A DNA stretch of 42,631 nt. Origin: a virus. The notes under the pieces are model-generated. The model was given only the letters and a program-made list of their open reading frames with translations, did not search any database and had not been told where the DNA came from. Made by a program: the position numbers and the translations under genes. Shown here piece by piece: positions 32,314-40,501 of the stretch. Numbering within the stretch: the first letter of the stretch is position 1; every line of letters begins with the position of its first letter. The DNA is taken from the IMG/VR virus record IMGVR_UViG_3300045738_001693, positions 1-42,631 of that record; one strand, written 5' to 3'.

Positions 32314-34042
32314 AACATTATTACAATTTCTATTAGAGCAGAAATCAAATATTGAGGAGTATGAGACCAATATAGATTTATGGGCTCGCTTAGATAAATT
32401 AGACCAAGATCAATTACAATATCTCCAGGATCGATTTCGATTCTGGTATAAAGATAAAGGATTTGATTTTAGTGAAGCACCGGATCCTTTTAAGGGAGAT
32501 GCAGATCTTCCGCATTATCTCGGCGGAAAAGGTCCGGGCCGACCGGTGCCAGACGAACCACCAAGCGCGATGCTTAGTACCGCTGCCCAGGCTGCCGCTG
32601 CCCAGGCTGCCGCTGGGTGGAGTGATTACGCCGGGAATGTCCAGCACTCAGCGCAGCATGGACTATCTCAGTCATACGTTCCTAAGGGTAACCTATTAGG
32701 AGAACACCAAACCTTTTCTAATTTCTGGTCTACAATAAACGAAGCGAAAAGACCGCGGTCATTAGCTGGCGGAGGTTATTCGGCGCAGGAATTCCCAGAA
32801 GATGATGAGCCCAAGAAGGATGATGATAAGAAGGACCCGTATCCGACGGTAGCTGATATAGCGGCTGGAGATACTTCGGATGTTCAAACTCAACCAGAGA
32901 CACCAGCATCAGTGGGCCCGCCAAAAGATGAACCAGCGGTTGAGGTACCAAAAGATCAACCGGCAGATGATACAGCAGTGGCTGGTGAAGAAGAGGCCGG
33001 TAAGGCCGACGCTCACGAAGTTTATGAAGATGTAGTATCGGGTGAAACGCATTCTATGAAATTCAAACAGCCATCAGGACCTACAGATTTTAATAATGAA
33101 ATTTTTAAAATTACCCACCGGGTGTTGCTTTATATTACTAAAAGAATGGCTTCCGGGAAGCCTGAAGGAGCAGGTCCGAGAATTCCATATGAACTGGGGC
33201 CGGATGAATACGATACGGATCCAGGTTACAAAGAGCCAAGTGAACCATCCACAAAACCGTCGGGTGAGGTGAAAGGATCGGAAGATCAATCATGGTTCGG
33301 GACAAAAGATATGTGGAACCCGGAGATGGTATCAGATAGAGAGTCATTTGATTGTAGTGATTTAAAATCAGTACAGCAGACTAAGTGGATACTTAACACG
33401 GTACAACAAATAGACAAATATCCAAATATTTCAAAAACCGCGAAGAGGGTATTTAACATCTGTCGGATTTTCAGAGATAAAGAAGGTGTAGTTGCAGGAC
33501 CTACTAAGTTTTGGTGTAAGGAGTTCCACACAAAAAAGAAGCGGGGCATTATATCTAAAATTATGAAAAAATCGATGAGCGGTGAGGAATTACAGGTTGG
33601 TGATATAGTTTGGGCGTTTAATGAGTTTATCAAAGCAGGGATCATGATAGGCGTAAGACCAAAACCTAATGATCCACAAGATGGAGATCTTTTTAGTACA
33701 CCGGATGAGCAACCATCTACACCGCGCTTCTCTCCGGATGTCGCGCCGGCGGATTGGGGCCCGAGGGATAGCCCCAGATATGATTGGTACAGTCAAATAA
33801 AACAGCAAGGGATGGTAGCTGAAGTATTGGGACTATTGGGCAAAGCCGGTATACCCGTGCATGAGATAAATACGATCGGTGATGTTCTTAAAACAAGGGA
33901 GACATTGCCATATGCGCCAAGTACAGGAGGAGAGCGCTCCGCGCAGGACGCGCGCGCGAAGGAATATCCTGTCTCAAAACCGGCGGCGAATCTTCGCGGT
34001 GAGCCGGGGCCGCCCCATACCCAGCTGGGATTGGGTGTCTAA
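32306..34042 (+). CDS. Late protein with disordered acidic/Pro-rich region (578 aa)
   Basis: Unrecognised. The N-terminus MNKTLLQFLLEQKSNIEEYE resembles the amphipathic N-termini of many T4-like virion and core proteins. A small Ala/Gln tandem repeat lies near residues 93-103. A long low-complexity Asp/Glu/Lys/Pro region covers about 165-240. A more globular domain (about 255-460) contains WFGTKDMWNPEMV and YPNISKTAKRVFNICRIF. Its last four bases (CTAA) are shared with the stop of the opposing queC gene. Probably a structural or scaffold-like protein. Confidence 0.65.
   Translation: MNKTLLQFLLEQKSNIEEYETNIDLWARLDKLDQDQLQYLQDRFRFWYKDKGFDFSEAPDPFKGDADLPHYLGGKGPGRPVPDEPPSAMLSTAAQAAAAQAAAGWSDYAGNVQHSAQHGLSQSYVPKGNLLGEHQTFSNFWSTINEAKRPRSLAGGGYSAQEFPEDDEPKKDDDKKDPYPTVADIAAGDTSDVQTQPETPASVGPPKDEPAVEVPKDQPADDTAVAGEEEAGKADAHEVYEDVVSGETHSMKFKQPSGPTDFNNEIFKITHRVLLYITKRMASGKPEGAGPRIPYELGPDEYDTDPGYKEPSEPSTKPSGEVKGSEDQSWFGTKDMWNPEMVSDRESFDCSDLKSVQQTKWILNTVQQIDKYPNISKTAKRVFNICRIFRDKEGVVAGPTKFWCKEFHTKKKRGIISKIMKKSMSGEELQVGDIVWAFNEFIKAGIMIGVRPKPNDPQDGDLFSTPDEQPSTPRFSPDVAPADWGPRDSPRYDWYSQIKQQGMVAEVLGLLGKAGIPVHEINTIGDVLKTRETLPYAPSTGGERSAQDARAKEYPVSKPAANLRGEPGPPHTQLGLGV
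32582..32611 (+). repeat. Two tandem copies of a 15-bp repeat
   Basis: GCTGCCCAGGCTGCC occurs twice in a row inside the 578-aa late gene and encodes two AAQAA units. It is GC-rich against the AT-rich surroundings and looks like a slippage-type in-frame expansion. Confidence 0.85.
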
Positions 34043-34770
34043 TAATGACCTCCTTCGTACGTATCCATCGTTAAGTTATCTAAATTAGTTGGCCAGGGAA
34101 TCTCTCTGCTGTACTTAATGGGGTCTTTGACGCCCACATCCATGAATCCTTTAATGCGAGATGAGCAGGCTGTACATTCACCACATGCTTTTTCTTTCCC
34201 TTCATAACATGTCCATGTTTTACTAAAAAATACACCCAAATCTACTCCCCATTCTATAATCTCTTTTTTTGATTTTTCTATCAGAGGAGCTTCGATCTTA
34301 ATTCGGTGCTTTCTATTCAAGGAAGCTAAATTATTAATTGATTCTAAGAATTCAACGCTACCATCCCAATAACCAGCCTGAGTATCTACTTGGGCAGCTC
34401 CGTGATATACTGTATTAGCACCTACAGATTCGGCATATGCACAGCAAATAGACAACATCATCTGATTCCTAAACGGTACATAATTAACTGTCTGAGCATC
34501 TCCTAACACGTCACGTGTCTTAGCTACATCGATGTCTGGATTTGTTAGTGATGATGTAGTTATGTACTTGAAGAAATCTAGAGCAATAACTCTATAGTTT
34601 ACTTTGAGCTTGAATGCTGTTTCACATGCACAGTCCAGTTCTTTATCATGCCGTTGACCATAATTGAATGATATTGCATGAACTTCATCGAAATCACCTG
34701 ACTTTACTGCATGATACAATAGAACTGTTGAGTCTATACCGCCTGAGAATGGAACTATTACCTTATCCAT
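34039..34770 (-). CDS. queC: QueC, 7-cyano-7-deazaguanine (preQ0) synthase
   Basis: Converts 7-carboxy-7-deazaguanine to preQ0 using ATP and ammonia. It has the PP-loop SGGIDS (9-14), FNYGQRHDKEL (35-45), VPFRNQMMLS (98-107) and the zinc-binding cysteines Cys188, Cys196, Cys199 and Cys202 near the C-terminus. About 25 residues extend past the usual end. It is transcribed alone from its own early promoter. Upstream enzymes (FolE, QueD, QueE) are not in the window, so they lie elsewhere in the genome or come from the host. It supplies preQ0 to QueF. Confidence 0.95.
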   Translation of the reverse strand: MDKVIVPFSGGIDSTVLLYHAVKSGDFDEVHAISFNYGQRHDKELDCACETAFKLKVNYRVIALDFFKYITTSSLTNPDIDVAKTRDVLGDAQTVNYVPFRNQMMLSICCAYAESVGANTVYHGAAQVDTQAGYWDGSVEFLESINNLASLNRKHRIKIEAPLIEKSKKEIIEWGVDLGVFFSKTWTCYEGKEKACGECTACSSRIKGFMDVGVKDPIKYSREIPWPTNLDNLTMDTYEGGHY

Positions 34771-34776
34771 CTTTTA

Positions 34777-34804
34777 ATTATAGCGTAATTGATAAATATT
34801 TCAA
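34777..34804 (-). promoter_or_regulatory. Early sigma70 promoter of queC
   Basis: TTGAAA (34804-34799), 16-nt spacer, TATAAT (34782-34777), 6 nt to the ATG at 34770. The late box of the divergent gene (34791-34798) lies inside the spacer. Confidence 0.85.
34791..34798 (+). promoter_or_regulatory. T4-like late promoter box
   Basis: GATAAATA reading toward the 34816 gene. It overlaps a possible TTG start at 34789, which therefore cannot be the late-transcript start codon. Confidence 0.65.
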
Positions 34805-34815
34805 GAAACAAAGTT

Positions 34816-36372
34816 GTGAACAAAGAGAACCACGAAATTTTCGAGAGCTACAAGCAAGTAAATGAAGGTCTGCCGGTTCCTCATGCTATGAAAAACATAG
34901 GAGGATTACAATACGGGTCACCGACCGCGGGTCCACCCGGTGGGCCTGGCACTGTAAACAGAATAAAAGATAAGTACAGAAGTGTTAGTAAGACCGTAGG
35001 TAAAGCGATGACTCCAAAGTCGGCTATTGGTAAAACCATTGCAGATATCGCAAAAGCAGCCGTGAACAAGACCGCAGATACATTTGGGCGAGATTATGGC
35101 TATCTAGACACAGGAGAACAACTAGAAGATTTTGCTAGTAAACTATTTGGCGCTCATGAATGGAATAAATGGATCAAAGAAAATTTATTACAGAATAATC
35201 TCGATTTTGATGGTGATGTGATCATATATAGATCAGCAGTAATGTCACGCAGAAAGGCACCGACCCCTCCAGCTGATGCCGTTGCGCTTGAGCATGAAAA
35301 AATGCCTCAATTATTTCAATATCTGTTAACATGGAAGAAGAAATATGATACTGTGTACCATGTTAATGGTGATGATTTGGGCGACGGTTGGCAAGCACAA
35401 GGAGGTGGTTGGCGGGGAAGTATTGAAGTTAAAATGCAGTCACCGGACACATCGCAATGGCCAGTGGATCGGGGATTGAAGCTGAGACGCGCGATTCACT
35501 TAATAACTAAATTATTTAATACGGATGGTAAATCATTCACCGGTAAAGCTATTGATGTCAGCGAGGATATCGAGGACAAAGAACAGGCAGTACTGGACCA
35601 TAACGGCGGCGGTCCGGCGGCCAAAGATGAAAGTGGTAATGATATAGACCTCGCTACTAAATTGCCAAGCCCGTTTGGTTTTTCTGGTGAAGAGAAAATG
35701 ATACCGGCTGATTCGTGCAATGTTCTTCTAGACGAACTCTACTCATACTTTAACAACGCCGCTGACCGGGAAGCCGTTGTTACACAACTCAAGGTCCAAT
35801 TTATTGGTTCTGATAATGGAATCAAGGAGTCACCGTATGATATGTTAGCATTAAGAGAAATAGCAGGCATGGAGCCATTTATGGGTAAAGATAAGAATGG
35901 ATTTCCATGGCCAACACAGGATTATGACGCAGATAGTGCCATCGGTCGGAATCCAGCACAACCCGCAGGTGTGAGTGCCCACTTCATTAAACTATCTAAA
36001 GACCTATCGTCGTTATCGGTCAACGAGCAAAGGGAACAGATACTTACACGATTAGCAGTTGCGTCGGAAGGCCGGTCGGCCTCGGCCGGTGAAACGATGA
36101 ACTTCTTGAAGGAGGATATACAGTTCAATTATATGAAGGAATTGATTGAATCTAAAATATCCAATCCCGCAACCGGTTTGCTTGTGCATCCACCCGGTGA
36201 CTTGAAAACATTAGTCGGGAATGAAGACGACAGCCCGGAGGGTGAGTTTTTACACGATCTAACAACGGATGACTTCACCGGTCCGCGGAGGTTTGGGTTT
36301 GCGTTTTCAGGATCGCCGATGGATAATCTACAACTCACGTATTTGGGCAAGGATGCGCTGACTACGCCCTAA
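34816..36372 (+). CDS. Late protein of unknown function (518 aa)
   Basis: Unrecognised. The frame is open from a TTG at 34789, but that codon precedes the late promoter box, so I choose the GTG at 34816 (VNKENHEIFESYKQV). The N-terminal FESYKQVNEG element resembles prohead-core or virion proteins of T4-like phages. Features include a Gly/Pro-rich stretch near 35-50, basic helices near 60-95, and FGAHEWNKWIKENLL. It converges on uvsX with shared CTAA stop bases. Probably a virion-associated protein. Confidence 0.65.
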   Translation: MNKENHEIFESYKQVNEGLPVPHAMKNIGGLQYGSPTAGPPGGPGTVNRIKDKYRSVSKTVGKAMTPKSAIGKTIADIAKAAVNKTADTFGRDYGYLDTGEQLEDFASKLFGAHEWNKWIKENLLQNNLDFDGDVIIYRSAVMSRRKAPTPPADAVALEHEKMPQLFQYLLTWKKKYDTVYHVNGDDLGDGWQAQGGGWRGSIEVKMQSPDTSQWPVDRGLKLRRAIHLITKLFNTDGKSFTGKAIDVSEDIEDKEQAVLDHNGGGPAAKDESGNDIDLATKLPSPFGFSGEEKMIPADSCNVLLDELYSYFNNAADREAVVTQLKVQFIGSDNGIKESPYDMLALREIAGMEPFMGKDKNGFPWPTQDYDADSAIGRNPAQPAGVSAHFIKLSKDLSSLSVNEQREQILTRLAVASEGRSASAGETMNFLKEDIQFNYMKELIESKISNPATGLLVHPPGDLKTLVGNEDDSPEGEFLHDLTTDDFTGPRRFGFAFSGSPMDNLQLTYLGKDALTTP

Positions 36373-37430
36373 GAGCTATAGCAGTATTTTTCTTGGATAA
36401 TTTTTTCTAGATTGGGTAAGATTTTTTCTTCCCATAATTCATCTTTACTCTTCCAATTTTTATAATACCCTAGCTTTGTTCCGTCTGGCAGTGCGTAAGT
36501 TGATCCGTTCTGTATAAGCACACCATGATTAACAGCCATATCTTTTAAACCAGCATACTTATCTAGACCAGTTTTGAAATTTAAATATATTTCACACTGT
36601 AAGAATGGTGGGATAAATCTATTTTTAACAGTCAAAGCGCGCAGAGTGGCTCCGCTGTACTTATTTGCTTCCGGAAGCTTCACGTCATCTTCATTATTTT
36701 CATCTTGCTTTTCGTTTCTAGTAGCTAACTGCACAAGAACACTTGCGAGATATACTGGACCTTTACCTCCAGATTGATGTTTTACTAGAGATGGATATAA
36801 TGCAGCCGGATCGTCATAAGTGTGATTGGAAAATAAAATGGTAGTATTAGTTTTAGCTGCTTTATAGGTCAATAGGCGCATCATACTCTTAAGAGATTTA
36901 GCTCTAAGACCCATATCCATTGTCATCTTTCCCTTCTCAGCATCTGCCATTTCTTTATCACCGGCAAGATTGCCTAGTGAATCAATTGATACGATAAATT
37001 TACCTTGGAGACTTTGCTCTTCAATACCTTCTAAAAGTGCAAACAGTTGATTTCTACAATCACCAATAGTATTAACTGGTACATATTTGGTGTTTTCTGG
37101 ATCTAGGCCTACGCCTCTTGTTGATGCTTCATCTACTGCAATCTCTGTATCAAAAATAACTGGCATCAAGCCGTCCTTTTGTGCGTTAGCTAAGACCTTA
37201 TTGATGATAAAGGTTTTTCCGGTCATTGATGGACCGGAAAAACCAGTTATTCGCCCCGCGGGTACCCCCTTATATAAGCTCCCGGAAAGAATACTATTTA
37301 GAACCATACAACCTGTATTAAACCATTGGCTGACATTTGATAAAGATGTCTCCGATAGCATCACTGCTTCCGGATTCAGCTTGTCTAAGCCAGCAAAAGC
37401 TTTGAGCAGGTCATTATTTTTCTTCGTCAT
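36369..37430 (-). CDS. uvsX: UvsX, RecA-like recombinase
   Basis: 353 aa from the ATG at 37430. It has Walker A GPSMTGKT (66-73), FIVSIDSLGNL as Walker B, ILFSNHTYDDP and a conserved HQSGGKGP loop, as in T4 UvsX. It catalyses strand exchange for recombination-dependent replication. The longer frame from 37526 lies inside the preceding gene and adds a basic segment not seen in UvsX, so the ATG at 37430 (MTKKNNDLLKAF) is preferred. It overlaps the upstream gene by 17 nt. Confidence 0.94.
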   Translation of the reverse strand: MTKKNNDLLKAFAGLDKLNPEAVMLSETSLSNVSQWFNTGCMVLNSILSGSLYKGVPAGRITGFSGPSMTGKTFIINKVLANAQKDGLMPVIFDTEIAVDEASTRGVGLDPENTKYVPVNTIGDCRNQLFALLEGIEEQSLQGKFIVSIDSLGNLAGDKEMADAEKGKMTMDMGLRAKSLKSMMRLLTYKAAKTNTTILFSNHTYDDPAALYPSLVKHQSGGKGPVYLASVLVQLATRNEKQDENNEDDVKLPEANKYSGATLRALTVKNRFIPPFLQCEIYLNFKTGLDKYAGLKDMAVNHGVLIQNGSTYALPDGTKLGYYKNWKSKDELWEEKILPNLEKIIQEKYCYSS

Positions 37431-37809
37431 CGTCGAACAGCTTGACAACCTCAGGTTCCTTCTCAGGAGCTTTCTCCACTTGAATTCCTGGAGGTGACTC
37501 TGGGCCGGCGGATGTGACTCGCTCATATTGAGAAACTAACTTCTCATCAATGCTCAGCGTTGGGTTAGTAACGAGGTTACTCCGGTTGAAGTACCACGTA
37601 AGAGCCCCATCTCGCGACTCTTCGCCAACTAATTCCTTGAAAAACAATGGAATTACTTGGACCTGAATTTGGCCGCTCTCCGGGTTGGGCTGTACAAAAA
37701 CAATAGACGGGTCGTCTACTGCTAATTGTGTCTTGGTGCTGGCTTTTTTGTTCTCAACACCCATGACTGTTCTACCGATATTATCTACAAAGACTACTGT
37801 GTCACTCAT
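37414..37809 (-). CDS. Conserved protein upstream of uvsX (131 aa)
   Basis: Begins MSDTVVFVDNIGRTVMG, has a beta-rich middle (IVFVQPNPESGQIQVQVIP) and a strongly acidic tail ending LFDDDEEK. Acidic tails of this kind often mediate contacts with ssDNA-binding or recombination proteins. It is co-transcribed with uvsX and has its own promoter. From memory a similar gene sits beside uvsX in other T4-like phages; its function is unknown to me. Confidence 0.65.
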   Translation of the reverse strand: MSDTVVFVDNIGRTVMGVENKKASTKTQLAVDDPSIVFVQPNPESGQIQVQVIPLFFKELVGEESRDGALTWYFNRSNLVTNPTLSIDEKLVSQYERVTSAGPESPPGIQVEKAPEKEPEVVKLFDDDEEK

Positions 37810-37815
37810 ACATTA

Positions 37816-37843
37816 ATATTAACATATTAAAAATGAAAATCAA
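37816..37843 (-). promoter_or_regulatory. Early sigma70 promoter of the uvsX operon
   Basis: TTGATT (37843-37838), 16-nt spacer, TAATAT (37821-37816), 6 nt to the ATG at 37809. It sits in the gap after the polymerase stop codon. Confidence 0.7.
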
Positions 37844-40465
37844 CTACATTCCTAACAATTCAAATAAATCAGTCTGTAACTGATAACCTGGTTTTCTGCA
37901 TTGCCAATTTACAGATACATAGAACCTCTCAACCATATTAAAGATGATTTTTTCAAACATTAATTCTAGGTCCGGTTGAAAAATTTCATTAAATTCTTTC
38001 GGATAATAATATTTGTATCCAATGGAATTAACATTATAAGAATTTGGGCGATTTACGTAAAAATATCTAACCTTGTCGCCAGCTCCAATAGTTTCGTACT
38101 TGTGTTCTAACTTTAATTTTTCCAATAATTTATTATATGAATAAGCCGCTTTACAATGGATAGGCATACCTTTACATGTATTGAATCCGTTACATTTATT
38201 AGCATATTTGTCATACTTAGACAGCCCAGATATAAATGAAATATCCTCGATAGGTAATGATTTGAAGATGGTGTAACTCTCATTCAGAAGTTTGTTTGTT
38301 TCAGTTTGAGATTTTGTAGTTAACATCGTCTCAACGATCTTTTTTACATACGGCTTAATCGGTGCCGGCATTGTTGATCGTACTACTTCTACTCCTGTAT
38401 ACTTAAATTTATTGACAGGTAAGTCTTCATCGTCCAAAATATGAAGCACATATCTTTTCTTCTGTAAAAAGATACCGACGTCACATATATTTTCTCGTTT
38501 AAAAACAAATCTCGAGTCAATTGTATTTAAATTTTTCTTGGCCCATTCTGTTATTTTTGTATTGAGATGTGATTCGATTTTTTTAACTTCATCTTTAACT
38601 TGTTTTGTTATTCTACCATTTCGATTTGTAAACGGTATGTCTAACTTTTTAATGATATCTGATATTGTTATGTACACACTATCCGTATCATTATAGATAA
38701 CTGGATCATGCTCTTTTATTTCCTCGTCAGTATATCCCATTAGATTTTGAATATATTTTTGTAAAATTTTATTTGATTGCTTAATAACGGCTTGCCCGGT
38801 CAGAGTAATTGAGCGGGTTATGTCTGTATCGCCTAAAGTTGCCCTCCGGTTTCCAAAGTAACCATATATTCGATTAATCAAAATCTTAATCGTTAACTGC
38901 TTAATGTTTAGTCTCTCAGCGTCACCGGACATAGACTTATATTCTGGATGTTTTGGATCCATTTCTGACAATTCTCGTTTTAGTTTTGTGAGCTGTTTCT
39001 TGACTTTGACGCGTTTTTCGTAGTAGGCATCCGCAATCTTAGGAAAAATTCCGCGTTGCTTTTGTGTAAATAGCACTTTTGCTTTAGTAATTGCTACTTT
39101 TTCCTTATCTAAAAATTTTGCAAATTTACTATGAGATAGAGTGTACTCTTTACCGCTCACGTGAGTGATGTGAACTTTATTTTCTTCAACTCTTGTTATC
39201 CATCCTAATTTTGTTTCTGGGGATAGATTAAGAGATATCATTGTGTTGGGATATAGACTGTTAGCATCAAATGACACAACATGATTTTGAAATCCTTTTT
39301 GAGGGTCAGATACATACGCACCTTCATACTTCTCGTGGTCTGAGTCTCTTTGAAATGTTGGTACGATTTTTCCGTCTTTGCGCGCTTGAATGACAGCTGC
39401 TCCCGTAACGACAGTAATTGTACCTAGAGCGCTCTCTAAAGGTACAAGACCTACGTATGCTAGCATCCTCACGAGTGAAAGGAAGGATAATTTTTCCTCC
39501 AATCTGACAAGTAGGCGAACGTCTTGAATATTGTATTCAACAAACGTTTTCCAATCTTCATCTGCTAAGCTTGATAGGTTTGTATTTCCATAATCAACTT
39601 TTTGCTCACCGAGCTCTACCTTCGCAATTGAGTCTAGCTTGTATGACTCACGCAACCCTTGCGTAAAGATCTTATAAATATCCAAATAGTCAATACAAGA
39701 CACTCCCTTAATATAGAACCGCTCCCTGTTTTTATAGAATTCCCCGGGCAATTCCCGGGAATATATCGGTGATTTTAGGTCACTTACAGGTGATAATCTC
39801 GGGAGTTCATCTGTCCCTAATAGTTTTTCTACGCGCCGGACAATGTAAGGTATATCAAAGAAGTCACTATTCCAACCCGTTATAATATCAGGATAATCCT
39901 TCTCCATAAACTCAATAAATTTTACTAGCAAGTCTCTTTCGCTCTGGCAATAAGTGTATATTTGATCTTTCTTTTGTGACTTGTATGGCTTAGTGCCCCA
40001 TGAATAAAATTTCTCCTCAATTGAATCATATATTGTGATAATATTAATAGGGTGAGCAGCTTCTTCTGGCTTAGGAAATTCATGTGGGCTATATGTCTCA
40101 ATATCTAGGAACCATATTTTTAATGGATGGTTGGCGAAATCTTCATCATCATATGTTTCCCAGAATGAATCAATTAGAAATTGATGATCGGGCTTCAGAT
40201 TTTCAAATACTCTTTTAGTATTGGCGCGCCGTTCACCATGACGATTTTTATATTGTCCGGTCTCAACACCTCTTTCATATGAAGTGGAAAACGTACGCTT
40301 TGTTAATTTAGTATTAAAAAGTGAATTACCGTCCTTACCGGTCGGGTCTTCATAATAAAAATAAGGATTGTAGGATGCATTTATGGTAATGCGCTTCCCG
40401 GTCTTATCCCAGGTAAATAGTCGCATGGATTGACCTCCTGGATCATAAACAACATTCCTATACAT
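37844..40465 (-). CDS. DNA polymerase, family B, T4 gp43-like
   Basis: 873 aa (T4 gp43 is 898). Exonuclease motifs: WFLDIETYS (Asp121, Glu123), GWNSDFFDIPY (Asp201) and YNIQD (311-315). Polymerase motifs: A SFDANSLYPNT (Asp400), B KILINRIYGYFGN from Lys528, C YNDTDSVY (591-598). The C-terminus LQTDLFELLGM is a likely clamp-binding tail. All catalytic residues are intact. It is transcribed alone from a strong promoter, with no regA or clamp-loader genes next to it, unlike T4. Confidence 0.97.
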   Translation of the reverse strand: MYRNVVYDPGGQSMRLFTWDKTGKRITINASYNPYFYYEDPTGKDGNSLFNTKLTKRTFSTSYERGVETGQYKNRHGERRANTKRVFENLKPDHQFLIDSFWETYDDEDFANHPLKIWFLDIETYSPHEFPKPEEAAHPINIITIYDSIEEKFYSWGTKPYKSQKKDQIYTYCQSERDLLVKFIEFMEKDYPDIITGWNSDFFDIPYIVRRVEKLLGTDELPRLSPVSDLKSPIYSRELPGEFYKNRERFYIKGVSCIDYLDIYKIFTQGLRESYKLDSIAKVELGEQKVDYGNTNLSSLADEDWKTFVEYNIQDVRLLVRLEEKLSFLSLVRMLAYVGLVPLESALGTITVVTGAAVIQARKDGKIVPTFQRDSDHEKYEGAYVSDPQKGFQNHVVSFDANSLYPNTMISLNLSPETKLGWITRVEENKVHITHVSGKEYTLSHSKFAKFLDKEKVAITKAKVLFTQKQRGIFPKIADAYYEKRVKVKKQLTKLKRELSEMDPKHPEYKSMSGDAERLNIKQLTIKILINRIYGYFGNRRATLGDTDITRSITLTGQAVIKQSNKILQKYIQNLMGYTDEEIKEHDPVIYNDTDSVYITISDIIKKLDIPFTNRNGRITKQVKDEVKKIESHLNTKITEWAKKNLNTIDSRFVFKRENICDVGIFLQKKRYVLHILDDEDLPVNKFKYTGVEVVRSTMPAPIKPYVKKIVETMLTTKSQTETNKLLNESYTIFKSLPIEDISFISGLSKYDKYANKCNGFNTCKGMPIHCKAAYSYNKLLEKLKLEHKYETIGAGDKVRYFYVNRPNSYNVNSIGYKYYYPKEFNEIFQPDLELMFEKIIFNMVERFYVSVNWQCRKPGYQLQTDLFELLGM

Positions 40466-40472
40466 CTAATCA

Positions 40473-40501
40473 ATTATAAATTATACGATAAGGAACGTCA
40501 A
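40473..40501 (-). promoter_or_regulatory. Early sigma70 promoter of DNA polymerase
   Basis: TTGACG (40501-40496), 17-nt spacer, TATAAT (40478-40473), 7 nt to the ATG at 40465. It is one of the best consensus matches in the window. Confidence 0.85.

Noticed and set aside
2975-34770. QueF and QueC as a tRNA queuosine pathway
   Set aside because: Possible, but the TGT-like protein is the phage DpdA size and in a phage operon with a formyltransferase, which fits DNA modification better.
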